Source: Ettlia oleoabundans (taxonomy: Eukaryota > Chlorophyta > Chlorophyceae > Chlamydomonadales). Taken from it: a DNA stretch of 53,452 nucleotides. Under the pieces are notes generated by a model, which saw only the letters and a list, made by a program, of their open reading frames with translations, had not been told where the DNA came from and did not search any database. The stretch is from contig JAAMXP010001387.1 of the NCBI GenBank assembly GCA_019693395.1, forward strand, positions 1 through 53,452, given 5' to 3'. Of this stretch, positions 1 through 11,387 are shown one piece after another (within the stretch, counting starts at the first letter, position 1; every line of letters starts with the position of its first letter). Position numbers and translations under genes: made by a program.

Positions 1-3000
1 GGTGGGGGTGGGGGGGTGGGGGGTTGCGGTGAGGGTATGGTAAGGGGATGACGGGAAGCTCGGTCACCAAGCCTTGGAGTCTGGACCAGTAACCCTGCTG
101 CACGAGCAAGCTCATGGCATTGCTTTTAGCCGGTCCTGTTCCCTGCCCGGTGCTGCAGGAAGTTTTGTTAAACATCGAGCGGCTGCAGGTGCGTCTGTTC
201 AGGAAGTTCCGAGAATGCTGAGAAGCTGGATGCAAGTCAGCGCTGCTTTCCTGAGCACAGGCTGTGGCCCATCGGCGGCGCCTGTCAGCATTGTTCAGGC
301 TGCTGGCTGATTGTGTGTCAGGCACCTAACCTCTCCTGTTCTCTAGGACCGCCACTAGCCTCCTCAACCCTCAGTGCAGCACCCAACCTCCTGCGGCTTT
401 CTCCTGGTGCAGGCCGGTACCATTGACGATGATGATGTGGCGGCTGAAGCAGCCGAGCTTCAGGTAATCCCCCCCNNNNCCCCCCCCCCCCCCCAAACCC
501 CTGTGGGCTCCGCCCTGCCTCCTGCTTCACATTGCTACTTGTCAGTTAAGCTTGTGCCAGGGAGCATATGACTGAAGTGCTTGGCGGTCACGGCAGGCTT
601 ATCCACTAGCAGGGGCTGCTGTGCAACTCGTCCCGGTCGCTTAGCTCGGGGTTGCATCACAACATCTGTGCTGCCATGCCCTACTCCCCGCAGGCTGTGC
701 TGGCGCAGGCCCTTGTGTACGAGGTTGAGGGAACAGGTGCCAAGGTTACCCTGGAAAATGCACAGGCGCGCTCCCAGCTGTCCGTGGTTTGAGGCTGTGG
801 TGGCAAACTGGAGGCAGCAAGGGGCTGTGTTCAACACACTTGCGCAACCCTTTGTTGCCAATGCTGACCTGGCGGTGGTGTTATCACTCGCAGCCGTGCG
901 TCCTGGCTCCCATGTCCTTATTCCCCGCAGCTGCTGCTTCACACATACACTAGCAAGCTGCCATCAGACCAATACACCGTGCTGCGTCCACTGTTCCGCA
1001 CTGGTGAGCCATCAACCCCCCTTTCTTGCCTGTTGGATTTTATAAACCAGAACTCATGCCGGTCAGGAAGAATTTGAGAAGCAGCAAAATCATGTGCCTC
1101 TGGAGCCGGCCCGAGTGTTGGCATGGCACTGGCAAGAAACCGCCATCAATGCTCGCATGTGAGCCACCGGCCGCTTGCATTATCCTGCCGCAGAACAACT
1201 GGGTATGAGCACTTTCAAGACCCGCGTCTTCCTGCCCAACAACTCACCAGTGCCCTGGGCCGATGGCGTGACGCAGCCTGGGCGCAAGCCCGCCATTGCT
1301 GCCGCCGCGCTGCAGGCCTGCAAGCAGCTGCACCAGGTGCGCGTGTATGCCTACAGCCGACAGCCTGCCCAGCCAAAACATGTCGCCACACCGGTTGTCT
1401 CGCATTGTCGCCTTATGTGAGCGAGTCAAATTGTCAAGCTCTGTGGTTCTGACTGGCCAGTATGCACCCTGCCATCTCGTCATCCCATGGTTACAGCTGT
1501 ATAATACTGCCGTCATCACCCATGTGCCTCTGCTCTGTTTGGGTTCAGTTGGGTGCCCTCAACGACTTCCTGGTGCCGGCTGTGCTGGACGAGCCCAACC
1601 GGGCCAGCCAGGCGCCCCGCACCCCCAAGGCTCCAAACGAGCACCAGGCAACGGGCCGCAAGAGGCTGGCAGAGCCAGGTGTGCCCATTGATTTGTGTAG
1701 ACCTTATTAAAGCACAGCTTGGTTTGCTCACCTTACCTACACCTCACATAATCCTGGATTTCTCCTGGGCAGTCCCTTGGTCATTGATCAACGAACAGTG
1801 GTGATCCATTATAATAATGTTATCGCTTCCTCGTGAGCACATGTTTCCTCTTCCCAATGCAATTTCATGTGCCACACCTGTTCAGACGAAGTGCTGCGCA
1901 ACAAGGAGCACGAGCCGCTGCCGCCCGTGGTGATTGAGACTGTCGAGTCACGGCTGCTCAAGGGTGAGGCAGTCGTGAGAATGATTGGGGGAAGCAAGGC
2001 AGACCCTACACTGTATCATGTATATTTCAGTCAGGCCCTGTAGTGCTTCACGACTGGTTTATGATTAGTGTGGTTGCCATTGTTTGGGCGCTGGCTGGCC
2101 TTCTGCCGTGCATATCCAACATGCACATACTGCGCATCTCATCCCCAACACTCCTGTTTCCTCACTCCATGCTGCCAGGCACGCTGCGAGGTCTGCTGGC
2201 CCAGGAGCGAGCCACCCTGCACTGCTATCGCTGGCAGGCGGTTGGGAGCAGTAGTGTTGGTGCAAATGAAGGGGCATCCAGCACCAGCCAACAGCTGCAA
2301 GAGCTGCTGGGCAGCTTGGAGTTGCTGGGTTTGCTGCTGCCCGCCCCCCTGCCTGACAAGCTTCCCGCCTTCACGCTCATCGCCCCTGCTCCCCCTGCCA
2401 GCCCTGCCGGGCCTCCCGCCAACGTTGCCAGTGCCGCTGTGGGCGCCTGTGAGCCTCCGGCTGATGGCGCTGGCGTTGCTGCCCACGGGGTTGGCGGGGG
2501 CAGCATTGAGGTGCGACTTGTGCCAGCCGGCACTGCCGAGCTGTCCCAGCAGCAGCTGCAGCTACTGTTGGACTGTGGCAGCGCCTTGCTGGCGCAGATG
2601 CTCTCACATGGCAGCTACAGCGGGGCGGCAGCCAAGCTCATTTCCGCAGCCACCGCTACAATACCCACGGGTAGAGCGCATATTGCCACACATGTGTTCG
2701 CGAGTGCTGCATCTGAGGATGCAGCCGACCACCAGGATGGAAAGCCGCGTTCAATAGAGGGTGCCAATGCAGGAGATAAGCCTGCTGATGGCTCTCACAA
2801 GGAGGGTGCAGCAATCAAGTCGTCCCCAGTAGCAGTAGATGCAGCAGCGGCAGGTGGGCCTGCACCACAGGGCGCAGCTGGGCAGCAGGTGTCACCAGAG
2901 GATGCAGAGGCATCTGCTGCAGCTGAGCGCATCACTCACGGGGCCTTCCACCGCGTTCTGCTGCTGCACGATGGGCGGGGGCTGCCACGGCGCAAGCGGC

Positions 3001-6000
3001 AACGAGTGGAGGGTCCGGCAGGGGGGCTGGGTGCCAGCAGTGCTCCACTGAGCGATGCCAGCTTCCTCATAGTGCCGCTTGGTGCAGCAGCGAAGACGGG
3101 GAAGGGACAGGATGGTGAAGACAATGCAGTCATGGCCGGCACCGTCAGCGCTGGTGGTGACAGTGCCAGCTGCGGCAGTGACGCAAGCCCTTTGGTGGAC
3201 TGGGAAGCAGTTAGCAGCATTGCTGCTGCGGCGGCCTTTCAGGGCAACGTTCTGGAGTGGTTCAGGCAACAGAAGCAGGAGCAGGAGCAGATGATGCAGA
3301 TGGAAATAGAAGATGTCAAGCTAGATGCCTCCGGCAGCAATGACATCAACAGTTGTGGCAGTGAGGCGCTGCAGAGGGCGCTGGGCGGGCGCCTACTGAT
3401 CACCACCCACAACAACACAGCCTATGCCTTCAGGTGCGTTGCTGGCTGGATAAAAGGAGAACAGCACAGCACGGCACAGCACAGCAGGGACGGCACAGGC
3501 ACACCATATTGGTTCATGTACTCCTCGCAAGGCAGATGTTGTCAATTTCATGGCCATTCTGGCGCGAGATGGGCCATAAACATTTTTGACACGCAGCTTT
3601 AGTGCCTGCCTGCCGCCTGCCTTCCTTATGGCCGCAGGGGCGTGGCGGAGGGCCTCAGCGTGCACAGCACCTTTGAACGGCGGGAGCCAGAATACACGCA
3701 GGCCCAGCGAGCTAAAAAGGAGCACAAGTCAGCAGCTGCCACTGCTACCACTGCCGGCACAGGAGCAGCAGCGGCAGAAGCGGGGGGATTACCAGCATCA
3801 GGCACAACAGCAGACGCAGGGGCGAAGACAGGTGTTGGGACTCTGGTTTCAGCTGTGAGTGAGGGCACAGCAGCTGCAGACAATAAGCCAGGCGAGAAGG
3901 GCCCCAGAAAGTCTGCCAGGGCCACATCCGAGGATGCCACATCAAAACAGAACGGCTGCACACCAGCTATAGGAGTGGGCGTGGGCGTACCTGAGGTCGA
4001 CATGGTGGAGCACACTGCCAGAGAGGCACCTCCAGAGCTTGTCAGCTATGCGCAGTATTATGCACAACGCTGGGGCCGCCATGCTTTGGACGAGGGGCAG
4101 CCCCTGCTTCAGGCAGCGCGCGTGTCGCGCCAGCAGCTGGCACGAGGTCTGGACATGCGGCGCGGGCGTAAGCGGTTGGCGCTGCATCTGGAGGCGGAAG
4201 GTAAGGAGGCACAGGCTGCTGTGGAAGAGAGCTCGACCTTCAAGGAGCACAGTCTCTGACAAAGGTCTGATTAAGCTCCTCAGCTGCTCAAGAGTCAACT
4301 CTCTGTCTTTCCTAGCAATCCAAGCTTTCCCACCTGGAGGACCTTGCCGCTCTTCTGCCCTCACCGGTTGTCTGCAGAAGAGGTGCACCTGCTGCCTGAG
4401 CTGTGTATCTTGCACCCGGTGCCCGCGGCACTTTGGCGCCCGTTGGCCACACTGCCGCCCCTGCTGTGGCAGTTGGAGGGCGCCCTGCTGGCAGACCAGC
4501 TGCTGGACCGGCTGCTGCCAGCAGACCTTGCGCCTGAAAAGTGAGTGCGCTGACGTGTGGACATAAACTCTGCTTGGGTTACTCATCATGAGTTGCTGTT
4601 GAGCGTGCTGGTGCAGGCATACCATACCAAGCATACCTTGACCTACCCGGCCATCCAGCAAGGCGTCTGCTTTGCACCTATGCCTTCTCTCAACCGTTCC
4701 TCAAAAACGCTGTGTGGGCTACTTGGACGTGCAGGGCCCCTCCCCTGGAGCTGCTGCGCACCACAGTGACGGCTCGCTCGGCACTGGAGAGCACAGACTA
4801 TGAGGTGGGCTGACTGCCTGACTCAATCACTAAATGCTTATATGTCTGCCTGATGGGACGGTCGATTCTTCAGCTGCCAGGGTCCCGCGCTGGGCAGGTG
4901 CTGTGTTCACACGTCCTAGGAAGACAGGCTGATTTCCACACTACACCATTTGCGCCAGTAGTTATCTTTCCTGCCTGCATTACACTGCTAGTGGATGCAG
5001 CGGTTGGAGACCCTGGGCGATGCCTTTTTGAAGTTTGCGGTGAGTGTTCCATGGTTTCTGCTCTGCATTCTACCCGCCCACTCCACCACCACCACCCAGT
5101 TTCTGTGTACTCGGGATGGGGCACTCTAGCGCACATACCCCAAGCAGAGGACTCCGGCATGTTTATGCTTTGCACCTCAACAAACATCGATCTTATCTAT
5201 CTCTCTTGGTCTATGCTTGCGCTGCACGCCCAGGTATCCTCCCAGCTGTTCATGGCGCACCGTCAGTACCACGAGGGCCAGCTGACAAAGCGCAAGGAAC
5301 TGGTGGTGGCCAACATCCACCTGGCAGAAGCTGCTGTGAAGGTACGAAGCAGCACGAAGAATTAAATGATTGGTTGTGCCAAGCTGATGGTTTGCAAGTG
5401 TCATGTCAGACATTGCCAGGACCTGTACCAGCCAGTCAGGTAGTGGTCCTGTGAACCGGCTTCCTTGCAGCACCATCTATTGCTCCACAACCGCTTGTGA
5501 ACCATCTCGGGGTTCCAAAGCTCAACCCGCTCTGTGTCCCTTGGGCATGCCCACCCCCTCCCTTTGTCTGCAGCTGGGGCTGGACTGCCGCCTGCGGGTG
5601 CTGCCCTTCAGCATGCAGAACTGGGCCTGTCCCGAGGCAGTCAGGGTGCGCGCATCAGCAGCTGGTGTGGCTGCTGTTGAAGTTGCTCGGGGGCAGCCAG
5701 AGATATGTGCGCATCTTGTCGGGCCTCTTTTGCCAGCGACGTGGCCCGGTCGTCAAGAGTGATGCGCATTGGGCAACCGTGCATATGCATATGAACGTGC
5801 TTGCATGGTTAATCGTATGCCTTTGGTATCATGGTTGATGTGTTGTGTGTGTGCGTGCGTGGCGCAGAAGAGCAGCAAGGTGCTGGCTGACGCTATGGAG
5901 GCCCTGGTGGGCGCTTTCCTGGTGGCAGGGGGGCACACCGCGGCACTGGCCTTCCTGCAGGCAAGCCCAGCAGCTGCCGCACCACATCTATCAACCGATG

Positions 6001-9000
6001 CCTGCCTGCCTGTCTCACTGGCTGCTTGGCGTACTGATGGCTGTTGGTGCAGCAGGAGGCAGCCTGCACTGCTACTGCTGCTACGACCAGCTCCTGGGTT
6101 CTAAAGGGGCATGTGGCAGAAATATAAGTAGGATATCCCGCCCTCTACCTCTCTGTCGCCCCTGTGCAGCACCTGGGCCTGCTCAAGGACTGGGTGCCTG
6201 TGAGCGTCGAGGCATGCATCCAGCCTGAGGAGGTGGAGGTGGAGTCTGATGTGGCACCTATTGAAGCAGTGTTAGGGTGAGCAGCATGGATGTGAGCAGT
6301 AGGGGTGACACTTGGACTTGCACACAGTACGGAGGTGCGGATTGCTGGACATGCAGGAATTGTTGTGGTGACAAGTCTGTGCTGTCCTGCATCATCCCAT
6401 TTGCCATCCGCCTTTGCCTCTGATGCATGGTTTGCCATTCGTTGGCGTCTGCATCAGGTACACCTTCAGGAACAGGTGGTTGGTGGATGAGGCGCTCACG
6501 CACTGCAGGCAAGCACCCAGTACTTACCTTCATCGCTGACTTCAATGTCTGTCTTCAGCAACCACAGTTGGCACCTGCCTGGGTCTTCCTTGCCTTGCTC
6601 AACTGGTGCCATTGCCAGCGCTCCGCAATGCCCTGTTTGGGCGCCCCAGTATCACCTAACACCTCTGCACCTCCACAGCTGGAAGTGCTGCACTCACCCA
6701 TTACAACCCCACGTGCCCACACTGCACTTTCCAATTTCGCAGCTGGCCGGGCAGCGGGGTACGCTGCTTCCAGCGCCTTGAGTTCCTGGGTGATGCTGTG
6801 CTGGATGCCCTGGTCACAGCACACTTTTACACAGCATTCAAGTGGGTCTCCTCACCATTTTCTGTTGACAGCGTGTTGGGCTTTCTTGTAGGCCTTGGTG
6901 ATGTTCCTACACCGGATCAGAGTATGTGTATTGCCTGCATTAAGCTTGTTCTGGCTTAGCATGCGGATGACAGGTGTGACAAGGCAGCTGGATCGATGCG
7001 TGCGGCTTCCCTGGAGCGCATGTCTATGCACTTGCATTTTATACTCGTCTGACTGCTCAGTCAAACACCTGCGGGTCCCTCACATCTCCCTCCCACCCCA
7101 CCACGGCCCCCACCCCGTGGTGACTTGGCGCCTGCAGCGGCGCTACCCCCTCCCAGATGCACGACATGCGTAGCGTGGCTGTCAATGCGACACGGCTCGC
7201 CTTTGCAGGCAAGTGTTTTCCAGATTTAAAAGTACAACAAACCGATATTGACCACTCTGTGCCAGGAACCTGTTGGTGGCTAATGCTAGGCTGCTGCAGC
7301 TGCACAACTGACCCTTTGCAGAGACCCCACCATGACACATCTCCAGCAGCTAACGCTCGATTTTGTGCTTCTCTGCCATGGCATGTGTGTGCAGCTGTGA
7401 AGCACGGCCTGCACGTGCATGTGCGACACCAGTCACCTCGCCTTTTCTCCCACATCACAGGCAAGCTGCCCCTCAAGATCCTGCAGTCCAATGAGTGCCG
7501 CTGGTGATGCTTTGCGGGCATTTGAAGGCACCAAAACCCTTTTGATTGGTGATACTCCGCAGCAAAGTTTACAGAGTAGTGATTTCTAACTGCAACATTC
7601 ACCATTTCATGAAGACAACAGAGCTGCCTTGCTAAGGCCTCCACTGCAGACTTTGTGGGGGAATGGCGGGACAGGCTGCAGGAGGCTTTGGACCAGCAGG
7701 CGCACCCTGGCGTTACCTCTTTTGACAGCGGCAGCGCTGTCAGTGGCAAGCCGCAAGGTCGCACTCCTGCTGCTGAGGCTGGTGCAGCCCTCTGCCCCTC
7801 TAGCAAGGAGTCAGAGTACGTCGCTGGTGTGCCGAGTGTAGCTGCGGCACGAGCGGCAGAGCAAGCAGTCATGACTCGGTTTGCTTTTGGTTTCCACGGC
7901 ATCCAGGCCCCAAAGGCAAGGCTAGCTAGCTATAGGCCGGATGCTGGTTGGGTAGAAAGCAAGTTGGCATGCTCCCATTGTGGGCAACACTCATTGTGTT
8001 CAGCCAGCGCCGCTGCACAGTATTGATATTACATTTGCACCGGTGTCATGGTATGCGATGTTGCAGGTGCTGAGTGATGTTGTGGAGTCGTTGATTGGGG
8101 CGGTGTATGTGGACACCGGCGGCAACATGCAGGCTGTTTGGGAGGTGACGCAGGTGGGCGTGGGGTGGGGGCCTACACCTGGCTCCTCACAAGTTGATGG
8201 TCATGGCAGCAAGCTGAGAGCAGGTTCAGCAGATGTGTACACAATCAATTCTGGGAATGAAAGAGGCCTTCGTGGAGGCTGCCATGGACCCAGCCAGCCT
8301 AGGCTGGCTTCACTATGAAACAAACACTTTACTCGCTTTATTTGCAGAGGCTGCTGGACCCGCTGGTTGAGCCTGAGACGCTGCCCGTGCACCCCATCAG
8401 GAAACTGCAGGTGCATTGGGCCACCGGCACTCCGCCTTGACACCAAAGTGTGGTGTGTGTAGGTGATGGACGCCTGGTAGCTCAGCCCAGCAGCCTCCCA
8501 ACCAGGTGTCTGTTTGCCTACCGTGTTATTCCGCTCTTTGACGGTTGGGTTCCGCCTATGCGCACTGCAGCAACTACCCATCCCTGTTCATTTTGGTGCA
8601 GGAGCTGGTGCAGCGATGCGGTGTTAACACGCTTTATGAGGAAGTGGCCCGGGAGCAGGGTGGTGCAGCCCGCGTGCACGTCAAGGCGCGCATCTCTCCC
8701 TCTGCTCTCTGATGCCTGCTGTCCCAGCACACGAGCCTGCCGAAAAGTTCTCTGCTGCACAATCACACAGCCCCAACCCTGGCTGTGCATCTGGCAGTCG
8801 AGACAGCGCTCAGTGTGCCTGCCTGCCTATCTGCTTTCCTCTTTTCTTGCTTGCTGGCATGCAGGTCAGAGCGCACGGGATCCTTTTGGGAGAGAGCGCT
8901 TTCCAGGCCACTAACTACAGGTGGACTCCTGTCAATGTGGAACTGCGCAGCATGGAACGCTCTACCCTGCCCACCTGCCTGCCCATCAGCCTGTCTGCCC

Positions 9001-9368
9001 AGCTGCTTGCCTGGATGCCGCCTTTGTGCTTGTGGCTGGGCGCAGCACTATGTGGCAGGACCAGCGATAGCGCTGCCTAGCCAGGCGTGACCACATGCAT
9101 GCAGCACAACAGGCAGCATGCGTTCTTGATTTTACATTGCAACAGGGTTGGCCCTATGCCCCTTGTCTCACCCATGTCTTGTGTGTATGTTGTGTATGGG
9201 GGCTGCCCCTGCAGGACAGCCTGCCGATTGGCAGCCGAGGAGGCGGTCAAGGGCTGGTCTGACAACCGCCAAAAGATCCTGGATGCAAAGGCAGCCAGCA
9301 ATTTAGCAGCAGGTGTGACCGCCAGAGCTGCTACAGATTCCCCGATTGAAGAATGCATTGCAGGCTGA
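1..9368 (+). CDS. DCL: Dicer-like protein (RNase III), 5' partial, multi-exon
   Basis: Dicer-like endonuclease that cuts double-stranded RNA into small RNAs. Seen in order: a dimerisation-type (DUF283) segment with KLPSDQY near 955-975 and FKTRVFLPNN in exon 1194-1336; Platform/PAZ; two RNase III domains with RLETLGDA and RLEFLGDA signatures; and a C-terminal dsRNA-binding region. The helicase part lies left of the window. Joinable exons with matching phase: 1194-1336, 1549-1678, 1886-1963, 2179-3433, 3638-4200, 4378-4540, 4735-4804, 5001-5039, 5234-5341, 5574-5645, 5868-5960, 6170-6276, 6458-6508, 6743-6841, 7138-7208, 7395-7460, 7650-7915, 8067-8153, 8348-8410, 8602-8679, 8865-8920, 9215-9368. 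From 1549 these give 1,222 residues. Exons before 1194 (413-463, about 694-790, 931-1003, about 1070-1190) are likely but their joins are unsure. A TGTAA poly(A) signal lies at 9478. Both catalytic centres look intact. Five introns use GC donors. Confidence 0.95.
476..479. other. Assembly gap (4 N) inside a C homopolymer
   Basis: The N run sits within a long C tract after the donor of exon 413-463 in the Dicer gene. It is intronic. Confidence 0.85.
1194..1963 (+). other. Dicer dimerisation (DUF283) and linker exons
   Basis: Exons 1194-1336, 1549-1678 and 1886-1963. The reading QACKQLHQ followed by LGALNDFLVP matches the end of the DUF283 fold in plant Dicers, where a cysteine-containing helix is followed by 'G-A-L-N/D-D-x-L-x-P'. 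In Dicers this small dsRBD-like fold sits just after the helicase, which places the helicase coding part upstream of the window. Phases are 0, 1 and 1 and join exactly to the Platform/PAZ exon. Confidence 0.85.
2179..4540 (+). other. Dicer Platform and PAZ region with a long low-complexity insert
   Basis: Exons 2179-3433 (418 codons), 3638-4200 and 4378-4540. The start (RATLHCYRW) and the end fit the Platform/PAZ part of Dicer: YAQYYAQRWG, then EGQPLLQAARVS, then LLPELCILHPVP and LPPLLWQLEG, which are PAZ-end landmarks. Between them roughly 2,360-3,360 and 3,700-3,970 encode Ala/Gly/Ser-rich sequence with no recognisable fold. PAZ binds the 3' overhang end of dsRNA and sets product length; whether these inserts change that is unknown. 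Confidence 0.85.
4735..6276 (+). other. Dicer RNase IIIa domain
   Basis: Exons 4735-4804, 5001-5039, 5234-5341, 5574-5645, 5868-5960 and 6170-6276. The signature RLETLGDAFLKF (5001-5039) and the second acidic motif ADAMEALVGAF (5868-5960) carry the four metal-binding acidic residues, so the domain should be active. The linker after the second motif is acidic (QPEEVEVESD). Exon 5574-5645 is joined to 5868 by phase; an alternative longer exon reading between 5646 and 5760 does not keep frame. Confidence 0.9.
6458..8410 (+). other. Dicer RNase IIIb domain
   Basis: Exons 6458-6508 (YTFRNRWLVDEALTHC), 6743-6841 (RLEFLGDAVLDAL), 7138-7208 (MHDMRSVAVNAT), 7395-7460 (AVKHGLHVHVRH), 7650-7915, 8067-8153 (LSDVVESLIGAVYVDTGG) and 8348-8410. 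These are textbook RNase III landmarks and both acidic motifs are intact. Exon 7650-7915 carries an inserted stretch of about 60 residues rich in Ala, Ser and Gly between the DFVGEW helix and the second acidic motif, longer than in most Dicers. Confidence 0.92.
8602..9368 (+). other. Dicer C-terminal dsRNA-binding region
   Basis: Exons 8602-8679, 8865-8920 and 9215-9368 encode ELVQRCG, ARVH joined to VRAHGILLGES, and ACRLAAEEAVKGW. The order matches a dsRBD: first helix, beta strands with a G-x-G-like turn, then the A-x-x-x-A-A-E-x-A helix. The usual lysine-rich KKxAK at the start of the last helix is replaced by TACRLAAEEA, so RNA contacts may be weaker. The stop is TGA at 9366-9368. Confidence 0.75.
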
Positions 9369-9477
9369 GGACGCATGGTGTTAGACATGACAGGCCACTC
9401 ATGCCAACACCAATAGTACATGTGCTAGAGCTCTCAGCAACACTTGCAGAAGAAACTTGCATGAACTTGGGCATGGC

Positions 9478-9482
9478 TGTAA
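9478..9482 (+). other. TGTAA polyadenylation signal of the Dicer-like gene
   Basis: TGTAA, the standard chlorophycean poly(A) motif, lies 110 bases after the Dicer stop codon. Confidence 0.6.
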
Positions 9483-10099
9483 CTTCAAGCTAGCATGCAC
9501 CGACAACAAGGAAAAGGCTTCAATCATTAGTGGCACCAGCATGTCTGCCAGCGCTGTGACCCATGCTGGCACTAGTGATACGAGCTGTTGAACAGCGCAC
9601 ACAATAAGAAAAAGAAAGGCTGCTGTGCGACCCATGGTGCTGGTGTGTGCCCAGCGGCGAGCCAGGGTTGCTGTTGGCCAAAACACTTGACGGATTCAGG
9701 AGGCGGACCTGGAGATATACCAAGCAGAACCTGAAGCTTTGGACTGGTAATGAAAGATCTGTTACAACTGGCATAGTGGCGACAACCATCCCGGGAGCTG
9801 GGTGGCATAAACAATGCAAAGGTAGAAGAAACATCACGAACTTGGGTGTTAGCAGGACAGTGTCGCAAGCAATCAGTGTAGGGGACAGAATTCATTCTAT
9901 GATGACTAAATTGCTTGAATCTGCCAAGGCCGCCTTGCAGCATTGTCAATCACGGGACTGTCAAGTCAGCACTTGCTGAAGCAAGGGAGATTCGGACTCC
10001 ATTATGTGGGAAGGAACCGGGTACCAATGAAAGAACCCCAAATAAAGTGCAGGCCGTCCCACACCACATGGTGCATTGCAGCCTGGGTGTGGTCTGTGT

Positions 10100-11148
10100 C
10101 TAGACCGTGACCTCTGCCAGGTGCTTGCTGGCCTCATCAAGCTTCGCTTTCGCATCCGCCAGCTGCGACAGTTGCAAACAACGTTTTTTTCAGAAACAAT
10201 CCGGCGAATGGGTGGATGAGATGGCGTGCATCACATACAATACGAGTAGCCATGTCAGACGGACGCTCCTAAATGGGTCCCAAAATAGAGGAAAGCAGGC
10301 TACGATAAACACAGCTGTGCAAACACGGCTGTTTTGACAGCCCGAGCATCATGCATATCTGCACCTCTTTGCCAGACAATCAAGCCCACCGCGTCGCAGT
10401 TCACATGGTAACGACTGTCGGCATAGTGTCCAGCCAGTACCTCCTTGCCTGGCATGCCACCAACCAACCTATCCAGCCACTTTCCCACCCACCCACCTTT
10501 TGCTTAAAGTTGCCGCCACCTGACTTGTCCTGGCACTCCTTCAGCTGCTGCTTCAGGGTCTCCAACTCCTTCTTCTGCCCCTCCTGTGACCCCTTTATTT
10601 CATCCAGCTCCTTTTGCACCGCCGCTTTCTCCTCCGTAAGCTGCATAAACAGTGATATGTAAGGGTTGATTACCACAGCAGGGCTGCAAGTAGCAGTACG
10701 ACAGCTATTGCACCCTGATTGCTGCCCATACAGATGCGGAAGCACCCAACCACCCACCCACTTCAAAGCCTGCATGTAGCGCAGCGGCTGAGCAGCAGCA
10801 ACTCAGCGGCTGCAAGGTGGGCGTCAGGTATCACCTGGCCAACAGATGTCTGCAATGTCTGCAACGACTGTTCTGCAATGACGAAAGCAACACAGAGTCC
10901 CGAGCATTTGCCGCAGCTGTGAAGCGGTGAATACAGAGGGGTGGGTGTGCCGGCGGGGCAAGGGGGCGGGTGTTCTTCTCAATTACGTCAATGCGACCGG
11001 TACCTGTTTTAGTTAACTGCGCTATCAGGGGTGCTCGAGTCCGCGGCGCCAGTACAAGAGCGCCTAGAATTAATCCCACAACCAGCCCCAGGAAGATGCT
11101 GTTTTTGCCACCGGCCGCACGGTAATCCCGGGCCCCCATGGTCGCCAT
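10100..11148 (-). CDS. Small single-pass membrane protein with coiled coil (129 aa)
   Basis: Four exons on the minus strand: 11148-11004, 10872-10835, 10640-10497 and 10162-10100. All joins keep frame and give 129 residues ending in a stop at 10102-10100. After a 16-residue N-terminus (MATMGARDYR...) comes one hydrophobic helix, residues about 17-35 (IFLGLVVGLILGALVLAP), then an uninterrupted Glu/Lys/Gln-rich coiled coil from about residue 49 to the end. I do not recognise the family. The layout suggests a membrane-anchored tether or scaffold; which membrane cannot be told from sequence. A minus-strand TGTAA at 9766-9762 is a candidate poly(A) signal. The gene is convergent with Dicer and divergent from the gene at 11388. 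Confidence 0.85.
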
Positions 11149-11387
11149 CCCGCTGGGTACCACGGCAATTTTTGGCCCAGACTGCTTTGGGCACTCCTGG
11201 TGGCAAGGGATTGAAGAGCGTGCACGAGCGCGCACAAACGTAGAGGCTTTGCTGTAGCACACACCGCTGGTATTTGTGTTGCACGCAATTCCTGAACCCG
11301 ACCTTGCCGTACACATACGCCGCTCTGTACCTATACTGGTGGCTCTGTACGTCTACGTGCGCCGTTAGGAGGCTAGGTTTTCGCAAT
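11149..11387. promoter_or_regulatory. Shared divergent promoter region
   Basis: Only 239 bases separate the two start codons of the coiled-coil gene (minus) and the 162-aa membrane protein gene (plus), so both 5' UTRs and promoters must lie here. No clear TATA box is visible. Confidence 0.5.

Noticed and set aside
1..45. G-rich tract as a telomere or regulatory G-quadruplex
   Set aside because: It does not have the regular TTTTAGGG-type repeat and is probably intronic low complexity at the window edge. The same holds for 53423-53452.
2068..2757. A 229-codon plus-strand frame and several minus-strand frames over the Dicer exon
   Set aside because: These are shadows of the Dicer exon 2179-3433, whose phase fits both neighbouring exons.
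5646..5762. Extension of Dicer exon 5574-5645 through GRQ at 5762
   Set aside because: It cannot be joined in frame to the required phase-0 exon at 5868, whereas the GTGCGC donor at 5646 can.
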